From assembly GCF_004345365.1 (NCBI RefSeq), contig NZ_SLVF01000004.1, forward strand, positions 248,001 through 312,000: 64,000 nucleotides of DNA, read 5' to 3'. The DNA comes from Kribbella sp. VKM Ac-2568 (GTDB taxonomy: Bacteria; Actinomycetota; Actinomycetes; Propionibacteriales; Kribbellaceae). Position 1 is the first letter of the stretch, and each line of letters starts with the position of its first letter. Below are positions 58,182-64,000 of the stretch, in pieces. The notes under the pieces were generated by a model. That model was not told where the DNA came from. It did no database searches and was given only the letters and a program-made list of their open reading frames with translations. The position numbers and the translations under genes were made by a program.

Positions 58182-58934
58182 TCAGGCTGGGCGGCGGCGG
58201 ATTTTGTTGCCCAGCCAGACGATGGGGTCGTACTTGCGGTCGGCGACTCGTTCCTTCATCGGGATGAGGGCGTTGTCGGTGATCTTGATGTTCTCGGGGC
58301 AGACCTCGGTGCAGCACTTGGTGATGTTGCAGAAGCCGAGGCCGTGCTGCTCCTGGGCCGCCTTCTGCCGGTCGGCGGCATCGAGCGGGTGCATGTCCAG
58401 CTCGGCGATCCGCATCAGGAAGCGCGGGCCGGAGAAGGACTCCTTGTTCTCCTCGTGGTCGCGGATCACGTGGCAGGTGTCCTGGCACAGGAAGCACTCG
58501 ATGCACTTGCGGAACTCCTGCGAGCGCTCCACGTCGACCTGCTGCATCCGGTACTCGCCGGGCTTCAGGTCGGCCGGTGGCGTGAACGCGGGGATCTGGC
58601 GAGCCTTCTCGTAGTTGAACGAGACGTCCGTGACCAGGTCCCGGATCACCGGGAAGGTCCGCATCGGGGTGACCGTGACGGTCTCGCCCTCTTCGAAGGT
58701 GTTCATCCGGCACATGCACATCAGCTTCGGCATGCCGTTGATCTCGGCGCTGCAGGAGCCGCACTTGCCGGCCTTGCAGTTCCAGCGGACCGCGAGATCC
58801 GGTGTCTGGGTCGCCTGCAGCCGGTGGATGACGTCTAGGACGACCTCGCCCTCGTTCACCTCGACCTCGTAGTCCTGGAGGTCACCGCCGTCGGCGTCAC
58901 CACGCCAGACCCGGAACTTGCCCTTATAACTCAT
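58182..58934 (-). CDS. sdhB: Succinate dehydrogenase / fumarate reductase iron-sulfur subunit
   Basis: 250 residues. N-terminal ferredoxin domain with the [2Fe-2S] cysteines: NCKAGKCGSCSAEINGMPKL near residues 51-70 and MCMCRMN. The C-terminal part has the [4Fe-4S]/[3Fe-4S] set: CIECFLCQDTCHVIRDHEEN near 139 and CNITKCCTEVCPENIKIT near 204. Transfers electrons from SdhA flavin toward the membrane anchor. Start overlaps the sdhA stop by 4 bp. Fits the Sdh1 type of mycobacteria. Confidence 0.96.
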   Translation of the reverse strand: MSYKGKFRVWRGDADGGDLQDYEVEVNEGEVVLDVIHRLQATQTPDLAVRWNCKAGKCGSCSAEINGMPKLMCMCRMNTFEEGETVTVTPMRTFPVIRDLVTDVSFNYEKARQIPAFTPPADLKPGEYRMQQVDVERSQEFRKCIECFLCQDTCHVIRDHEENKESFSGPRFLMRIAELDMHPLDAADRQKAAQEQHGLGFCNITKCCTEVCPENIKITDNALIPMKERVADRKYDPIVWLGNKIRRRPA

Positions 58935-60808
58935 GCCGGCAGCTCCTCCTCAGTCATGTACTTCTTCAGCTCGTCCAGCTCGAACAGTTCCAGCAGGTCG
59001 TCGCGCATCGGGATCTGGTCCTTGCGGACCACGCTGACGCTGCCGTCGGCCTGCAGCGCGCACACCAGCAGGAGCTTGCGCCACTCCGCGTTCATCCCGG
59101 GGAAGTCGTCGCGGGTGTGACCGCCGCGGGACTCCTGCCGCTCCAGCGCCGCCTTCGCGACACATTCGGAGACGGCCAGCATGTTGCGCAGGTCCAGTGC
59201 GAGGTGCCAGCCTGGGTTGAACTGCCGGTGCCCCTCGACCGTCATCTTCGCGATCCGGCCGCGGAACTCGGCGAGCCGGCCGAGCGCCTGCTCGATCTCG
59301 TCGGCCTTGCGGATGATGCCGACCAGGTCGTTCATCGACTGCTGCAGTTCCTGGTGGATCGTGTACGGGTTCTCCCCGCCCTCGAGCTCGAACGGAGCCA
59401 GCGCCTCGGCGGCAGCGGCGTCGATGTCGGCCTCGGCGATCTTCGGCCGCTCGGTGCCCAGCTGGTCGAGGTACGTCGCGGCGCCCATTCCGGCGCGCCG
59501 GCCGAACACGAGCAGGTCGGACAGCGAGTTGCCGCCGAGCCGGTTCGAGCCGTGCATGCCGCCCGCGACCTCACCGGCCGCGAACAGCCCCGGTACGACG
59601 GACTGCGCGGTGTCGGGGTCCACCTCGACGCCACCCATCACGTAGTGACAGGTCGGGCCGACCTCCATCGGCTCGGCGGTGATGTCGACGTCCGCGAGCT
59701 CCTTGAACTGGTGGTACATCGACGGCAGCCGGCGCTTGATCTCCTCGGCCGGGAGCCGGGAGGACACGTCCAGGAAGACGCCACCGTGCGGCGTACCGCG
59801 CCCGGCCTTGACCTCGGAGTTGATCGCCCGGGCGACCTCGTCGCGGGGCAGCAGCTCCGGTGGGCGCCGGTTGTTGTCGGCGTCCTTGTACCAGCGGTCG
59901 GCCTCTTCCTCGGTCTCCGCGTACTGCGCGCGGAACACGTCCGGCACGTAGTCGAACATGAACCGCTTGCCCTCGGAGTTCTTCAGCACCCCGCCGTCAC
60001 CACGGACCGACTCGGTGACCAGGATCCCCTTCACCGACGGCGGCCAGACCATGCCGGTCGGGTGGAACTGGATGAACTCCATGTTGATCAGCGTCGCGCC
60101 GGCCCGCATCGCCAGCGCGTGCCCGTCACCCGTGTACTCCCAGGAGTTCGAGGTGACCTTGAACGACTTGCCGACGCCGCCGGTGGCCAGGATGACCGCG
60201 GGAGCGTCGAACAGGATGAACCGGCCGGACTCGCGCCAGTAGCCGAAGGCGCCGGAGATCGCGTCGCCGTCCTTCAGCAGCTCGGTCACCGTGCACTCGG
60301 CGTACACCTTGAGGTTGGCCTCGTAGTCGCCGGTGGCCTCGAAGTCCTCCTGCTGCAGCGACACGATCTTCTGCTGCAGGGTGCGGATCAGCTCCAGGCC
60401 GGTGCGGTCGCCGACGTGCGCGAGCCGCGGGTAGGTGTGACCGCCGAAGTTGCGCTGGCTGATCCGGCCGTCCGGCGTACGGTCGAACAGCGCGCCGTAC
60501 GACTCCAGTTCCCAGACCCGGTCGGGGGCTTCCTGCGCGTGCAGTTCGGCCATCCGCCAGTTGTTCAGGAACTTCCCGCCGCGCATCGTGTCGCGGTAGT
60601 GCACCTGCCAGTTGTCGTTCGAGTTCGCGTTGCCCATCGCGGCCGCGCAGCCACCCTCGGCCATCACGGTGTGGGCCTTGCCGAACAGGGACTTGCACAC
60701 GATCGCGGTGCGCTTGCCCTGCTCGCGGGCCTCGATCGCCGCGCGCAGACCGGCGCCGCCGGCCCCGATCACGACGACGTCGTAGGAGTGTCGTTCCAGC
60801 TCAGTCAT
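58931..60808 (-). CDS. sdhA: Succinate dehydrogenase flavoprotein subunit
   Basis: 625 residues. FAD-binding start VVIGAGGAGLRAAIEAREQG at 11-30, the FAD-linked region AHTVMAEGGCAAAMGNANSN near 46-65, IQFHPTGMVWPPSVKGILVT (active-site region near 246), AEPMEVGPTCHYVMGGVEVD near 375, and RLGGNSLSDLLVFGRRAG near 420. Oxidises succinate to fumarate in the TCA cycle, membrane-associated. The C-terminal helical domain is complete. It lies 30 bp after sdhC. Full length. Confidence 0.97.
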   Translation of the reverse strand: MTELERHSYDVVVIGAGGAGLRAAIEAREQGKRTAIVCKSLFGKAHTVMAEGGCAAAMGNANSNDNWQVHYRDTMRGGKFLNNWRMAELHAQEAPDRVWELESYGALFDRTPDGRISQRNFGGHTYPRLAHVGDRTGLELIRTLQQKIVSLQQEDFEATGDYEANLKVYAECTVTELLKDGDAISGAFGYWRESGRFILFDAPAVILATGGVGKSFKVTSNSWEYTGDGHALAMRAGATLINMEFIQFHPTGMVWPPSVKGILVTESVRGDGGVLKNSEGKRFMFDYVPDVFRAQYAETEEEADRWYKDADNNRRPPELLPRDEVARAINSEVKAGRGTPHGGVFLDVSSRLPAEEIKRRLPSMYHQFKELADVDITAEPMEVGPTCHYVMGGVEVDPDTAQSVVPGLFAAGEVAGGMHGSNRLGGNSLSDLLVFGRRAGMGAATYLDQLGTERPKIAEADIDAAAAEALAPFELEGGENPYTIHQELQQSMNDLVGIIRKADEIEQALGRLAEFRGRIAKMTVEGHRQFNPGWHLALDLRNMLAVSECVAKAALERQESRGGHTRDDFPGMNAEWRKLLLVCALQADGSVSVVRKDQIPMRDDLLELFELDELKKYMTEEELPA

Positions 60809-60838
60809 AGAAGTCAGACGTCCGTATCAGTGTCGAGA

Positions 60839-61639
60839 TCAGTTGAAGAAGCGCAGGTCGGAGAACCAGCCCGCCGACAGCGACATGATGTACGCATCGG
60901 TGAGGATCACGGTGAACAGCGAGATCATCGCGTAGGTACCGTGCTTCGGGTTCAGTTTGGACACGAAGGTCCAGTACCGGTAGCGCAGCGGGTGCTTGGA
61001 GAAGTTCTTCAGCCGGCCGCCGACGATGTGCCGGCAGGCGTGGCAGGACAGCGTGTACAGCCACAGCATCACCAGGTTGATCCAGATGATCACCGTGCCG
61101 AGGCCGATGCCGAAGCCGCCGTCCTTGCCGTGGAAGGCCTGGATGCCGTCGTACACGTTGAGCAGTCCGAAGACCAGCGCGCCGTAGAAGAAGTAGCGGT
61201 GCAGGTTCAGCACGATCAGCGGGAACTTGCTCTCACCGGTGTACTTCTTGTGCGGCTCCGGGACCGCGCAGGCGGTCGGCGCGAAGAACAGAGACCGGTA
61301 GCCCGCCTTGCGGTAGTAGTAACAGGTGCCGCGGAAGCCGGCCAGCACCGCGAAGGTGATGATGCTGAAAGGGATGAACACCGGGAACTTCGGGAACCAG
61401 GTGCCGAGGTGACTGGACCCCTGGACGCACGACTCGGTGACGCACGGCGAATAGAGCGGTGTGAGGTAGTGGTAGGCGTCAACCCAGTACCACTTGTTCA
61501 TGAAGATCCGGATCGTCGCGTAGACGATGAAGAAGACCAGGATCACACCGATCCGCAGCGGCGCCAGCCACCAGCGATCAGTTCGTAGTGTCTTTTGCCC
61601 GATCTGCGCGCGACCGGGTGCGCTAACGCCCGTTGCCAT
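60839..61639 (-). CDS. sdhC: Succinate dehydrogenase membrane anchor subunit
   Basis: 266 residues from ATG 61639, with five predicted membrane helices: PLRIGVILVFFIVYATIRIF, PVFIPFSIITFAVLAGFRGT, LIVLNLHRYFFYGALVFGLL, GLGTVIIWINLVMLWLYTLS and MISLFTVILTDAYIMSLSAG. Histidines near 151 and around TLSCHACRHIVGG may ligate haem. A single large anchor with no separate SdhD is the Sdh1 layout known from Mycobacterium tuberculosis (Rv0247c-Rv0249c). Starts on a TGATG overlap with the small upstream gene. Confidence 0.9.
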   Translation of the reverse strand: MATGVSAPGRAQIGQKTLRTDRWWLAPLRIGVILVFFIVYATIRIFMNKWYWVDAYHYLTPLYSPCVTESCVQGSSHLGTWFPKFPVFIPFSIITFAVLAGFRGTCYYYRKAGYRSLFFAPTACAVPEPHKKYTGESKFPLIVLNLHRYFFYGALVFGLLNVYDGIQAFHGKDGGFGIGLGTVIIWINLVMLWLYTLSCHACRHIVGGRLKNFSKHPLRYRYWTFVSKLNPKHGTYAMISLFTVILTDAYIMSLSAGWFSDLRFFN

Positions 61640-61932
61640 CAGGGGGCGTGCCTGTCGGGCGCGCCGAAGCCTTCGTGCTCCGCGTCGGTCCACATGGACG
61701 CGTCGTATTCCACGTCGGGGATCTCCTCGAGTTCCTCCGGAACGGGTCCGGGTCTGTGTTGCGGGTCGGGAGGGCCGAGTTCTGCCAGGTCGTCACTCAG
61801 CCTGGCCACGTCGGACACCAACCGGCGAATGCCGAGGGTGTCACCGTACTCCTGGCTGAGCTTGCCGACTGTGGTGTGCAACACCTCGAGAGCACGCTGC
61901 ACCGCTGCCACGGTGCTGTTGCCGTCACCCAT
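61639..61932 (-). CDS. Small conserved protein leading the sdh operon (Rv0250c-like)
   Basis: 97 residues from ATG 61932. Soluble, with an N-terminal helix (NSTVAAVQRALEVLHTTVGK), IRRLVSDVARLSDDLAELGP, then an acidic proline-rich tail ending in SMWTDAEHEGFGAPDRHAP. It occupies the place of Rv0250c in mycobacteria, directly before sdhC, and its stop and the sdhC start share TGATG. It may be an assembly or stability factor for this complex. No direct evidence of function. Confidence 0.75.
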   Translation of the reverse strand: MGDGNSTVAAVQRALEVLHTTVGKLSQEYGDTLGIRRLVSDVARLSDDLAELGPPDPQHRPGPVPEELEEIPDVEYDASMWTDAEHEGFGAPDRHAP

Positions 61933-62039
61933 ACCGACTCCAGTAATGGTTTTGTCGCTGTAAGTATGGGCACACTGTGCCTCCGCGAGGCGCACAACGG
62001 AAGACCCCTCGGTACGGCGTGTTTCTAGTTAGGTCTACC

Positions 62040-62681
62040 TCAGTTGCCGAAGGCGCTCGGGTGGAGTATGGGCGCGAATCCGGCCTTCAGAACAACGAGA
62101 TTCGCCGGCGGAGTGAGTACTGCGACCTGCCGCAGCCCGGGTGGTCGCGCCGGTGTGGCGTATCCCTCCCACGACCAGCCGAGCACCAACCTGTCACCGT
62201 CGGGTCCGCCGAGCACCAGCGCCGGGCGTCCGTCGTACCGGATCATCGCGCCGTCGGGGAGATCGTCCAGGTCGGCGATCGTGGTGCGCTGCTGCCGGGT
62301 GCGCGGTTCGACCCGCTCCAGGTGGAGCTGTGCGTCCATCGCGGCGGCCCGGGGGCGCTCGGTCAGACCACGTCCGCCGGCCCACGCTCCGGCGTACAGG
62401 AGGAAGTCGCGGCGGCGGCAGTAGGCGCACGGGCGGTGACCGGCGGCCAGCGCGACGGCCTCGTCGAAGAAGAACAGCGCGGTCCAGCGGCCGGGTGGCA
62501 TCGGGTCGCGCTGAACGCCCTTCCAGTCGAGCACGCAGCAGATCCAGGCCTTCGACCGCCACCGCGTGGTCCCCAGTTGCCGGTCCGGTCCGTGCAAGGT
62601 GCCGCGATTGCCCATCAGCAGCCCGCGGCCGGATTCGGCCACGATCTCCTGGGTGGGCAGCACTCTGTTCTGCAACGGCAC
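62040..62681 (-). CDS. Conserved hypothetical protein (213 aa)
   Basis: From GTG 62681 (VPLQNRVLPTQEIVAESGRG). The N-terminal half has GLLMGNRGTLHGPDRQLGTT and a conserved CCVLDWKGVQRDPMPPGRWT; the middle has a short PCAYCRRRDF knuckle with two cysteines near residue 91; the end is a beta strand set VLGGPDGDRLVLGWSWEGYA. It looks like a complete enzyme of an uncharacterised family. Divergent from the NUDIX gene with 61 bp between starts. Confidence 0.7.
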   Translation of the reverse strand: MPLQNRVLPTQEIVAESGRGLLMGNRGTLHGPDRQLGTTRWRSKAWICCVLDWKGVQRDPMPPGRWTALFFFDEAVALAAGHRPCAYCRRRDFLLYAGAWAGGRGLTERPRAAAMDAQLHLERVEPRTRQQRTTIADLDDLPDGAMIRYDGRPALVLGGPDGDRLVLGWSWEGYATPARPPGLRQVAVLTPPANLVVLKAGFAPILHPSAFGN

Positions 62682-62742
62682 CCCACCATCCTCTCCTGGC
62701 GCACGGACAGTTTCCGGCCGTTTTCTGGCACAGTCGTGGGCC

Positions 62743-63132
62743 ATGGGAGACAGGCAGGTTGTCGTGGGCGTGGCTGTGGTCAGAGATGGCGAGGTGCTGG
62801 CGGCGCTGCGGTCCGGGCCCGACGGCGGCTGGGAGTTTCCCGGCGGAAAGGTGGAGCCGGGAGAAACGGAAGAAGCAGCGGCGGTCCGAGAGTTGCGGGA
62901 GGAGCTTGCCCTCGAGGTCAAGGTGGGTGCGGCGCTCGGGGTGGGGCAGGCGATTGACGAGCGGTACCTGCTGCGGGTGTATCTGGCCGAGCTCCTGGCG
63001 GGTGAACCAGTTCTCCATGAACACAGCGAGACACGCTGGGTGAGCGCGCGGCAACTGGACGCCTTGGGCTGGTTGCCGGCGGACCGGCCGTTCCTCCCGG
63101 CGCTGCGCGAGGCGCTCCGCGACGGCATCTGA
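62743..63132 (+). CDS. NUDIX hydrolase, MutT-like
   Basis: 129 residues from ATG 62743. Nudix box GGKVEPGETEEAAAVRELRE followed by ELAL near residues 37-60 matches GX5EX7REUXEEXGU. The strand VVVGVAVVRDGEVLAALRSG opens the fold and SETRWVSARQLDALGWLPAD closes it. Likely cleans oxidised nucleotides such as 8-oxo-dGTP or another NTP. The size and motif are typical of MutT-family sanitation enzymes. Confidence 0.93.
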   Translation: MGDRQVVVGVAVVRDGEVLAALRSGPDGGWEFPGGKVEPGETEEAAAVRELREELALEVKVGAALGVGQAIDERYLLRVYLAELLAGEPVLHEHSETRWVSARQLDALGWLPADRPFLPALREALRDGI

Positions 63133-63259
63133 TCCGTCACGATTCGGAGACGACGGGGTCCCTTGCATGGCGTCCACACTGCGAGATACGTAGGGTTCCG
63201 GCAACTCGGCCGTCAGGGGTGGCGGCGGCGCGCACTAACCGGAAGGGCGGGCGACAGCG

Positions 63260-64000
63260 ATGACGCTGGGGGTATCGGAGGCCCAGTCTCCAGAGGGCGG
63301 TCTGCCGGCTGATCATCTCGCCGACACCGCCGAGGCCAAGCAGATCGAGGGTCGTTCCCTGGGCCAGATCGCCTGGGCGCGGCTGAAGAAGGACAAGATC
63401 GCGGTCGCGAGCGCGATCGTGATCCTGATCATCATCGGGGTGGCGATCTTCGCGCCGCTGATCGTGAAGATCAACGGCTTCCCGCCGGACCAGTTCAACA
63501 AGGTCGACGCCAACGGCGACCCGCTGCTCAATACCCGTGACGGCGGTATTCCGATCGGTGGCCTGTGGGGCAGCGGCATGAGCAGCGAGCACTGGCTCGG
63601 CGTCGAGCCGCAGAACGGCCGCGACGTCTTCTCCCGGCTGGTCTACGGCACCCGGGTCTCGCTGCTGGTCGCGCTAGGCGGCACCATCATCGCGATCGTG
63701 CTCGGCACCGTGATCGGGATGGTGTCGGGCTACTTCCGCGGCACGGTCGACACGCTGCTCAGCCGGCTGATGGACATCATTCTGAGCTTCCCGTATCTGC
63801 TCTTCGTGATGGCCCTGACGCCGGTGATCGCCGACCGCGGCCAGGACCTGTTCGGCATCCCGGACAACAACACGCTGCGGATGGGTGTGCTGATGTTCGT
63901 TCTCGGCTTCTTCGGCTGGGCGTACCTGGCCCGGATCGTTCGCGGCCAGGTACTGTCCCTTCGCGAGCGGGAGTTCGTCGAAGCGGCCAGATCGCTCGGC
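63260..64000 (+). CDS. ABC transporter permease, DppC/OppC type (runs off window end)
   Basis: 247 codons from ATG 63260, open to the window end. N-terminal cytoplasmic helix QIAWARLKKDKIAVASAIVI, first membrane helix near 49-68, a periplasmic loop with a metal-rich IPIGGLWGSGMSSEHWLGVE region, then VYGTRVSLLVALGGTIIAIV and further helices. The EAA loop REREFVEAARSLG lies at the very end and docks the ATPase. Second permease of a dipeptide/oligopeptide importer. The rest of the operon would follow to the right. Confidence 0.95.
   Translation, partial: MTLGVSEAQSPEGGLPADHLADTAEAKQIEGRSLGQIAWARLKKDKIAVASAIVILIIIGVAIFAPLIVKINGFPPDQFNKVDANGDPLLNTRDGGIPIGGLWGSGMSSEHWLGVEPQNGRDVFSRLVYGTRVSLLVALGGTIIAIVLGTVIGMVSGYFRGTVDTLLSRLMDIILSFPYLLFVMALTPVIADRGQDLFGIPDNNTLRMGVLMFVLGFFGWAYLARIVRGQVLSLREREFVEAARSLG

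Noticed and set aside
59117..61588. An 823-codon rightward frame over the sdh operon
   Set aside because: It is the antisense of sdhA and sdhC, rich in Arg/His/Val/Gly typical of high-GC mirror frames, with no domain.

Overview
The window comes from a high-GC actinomycete. The gene set and the GTACTGCG-rich sequence style fit Kribbella or a close relative in the Nocardioidaceae/Kribbellaceae, but that is an inference from gene content and not from a marker gene. About 75 genes or gene remnants are described. There is one tRNA, no rRNA, no CRISPR array and no recognisable insertion sequence or integrase.

Layout. (1) 1-9300, core carbon metabolism: the 3' end of fumC, a DUF402 protein, a second unrelated class I fumarase, a DUF1707/LiaF-like protein, two tandem small membrane paralogues coupled to a sugar kinase and glpX, and the divergent DUF4245 gene. 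(2) 9300-22100: a Fes-like esterase, two TetR regulators (one divergent from a WrbA-SMR exporter operon), xseA-xseB, tRNA(CAU), ispH, a Rieske oxygenase, an ArsR-SRPBCC pair, a secreted GH64 glucanase with a LacI-type operator, and rmuC. (3) 22100-25800: a polysaccharide deacetylase, a DUF817 gene broken by one in-frame TAG, a GNAT gene and ychF. (4) 25776-35990 is the accessory region. An AraC-YCII pair sits between two copies of the ychF 3' end. After it comes a run of small, often decayed genes that resemble immunity genes. From 28.26 to 34.80 kb nearly every gap between genes holds one copy of a short same-orientation repeat (R1-R10). (5) 36100-40300: a methyltransferase, a serine hydrolase, a LysE exporter, DUF5302 and a second ArsR-SRPBCC pair. 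(6) 40300-49300: a hydrolase-glycosyltransferase fusion, a methyltransferase, a LuxR/AAA regulator, a P450, an APH-like kinase and a DedA protein. (7) 49300-57500: an SDR behind a MerR-type promoter, an acyltransferase-like protein, a BNR-repeat protein, AraC-VOC, PCD, an MFS exporter and a UbiB kinase. (8) 58100-64000: a succinate dehydrogenase operon with a strong terminator, a hypothetical gene, a NUDIX gene and the start of a Dpp/Opp permease.

How genes work together. Both fumarases and the succinate dehydrogenase serve the TCA cycle. GlpX serves gluconeogenesis. xseA and xseB encode the two exonuclease VII subunits and overlap by 4 bp. The two ArsR-SRPBCC pairs and the TetR/WrbA/SMR set are compact regulator-effector modules, each with a visible dyad near its start.

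Most interesting: the R1-R10 repeat array in the immunity-like island, with the outermost copies sharing an identical 15-mer; the duplicated ychF 3' end around AraC-YCII, which looks like an integration scar; and a REP-like 13-mer (GTACTGCGGGTGC) that forms a perfect hairpin at 2127-2155 and has expanded in frame in the tail of an ArsR gene. Starts, operators and remnants were all read by eye. No search was run.
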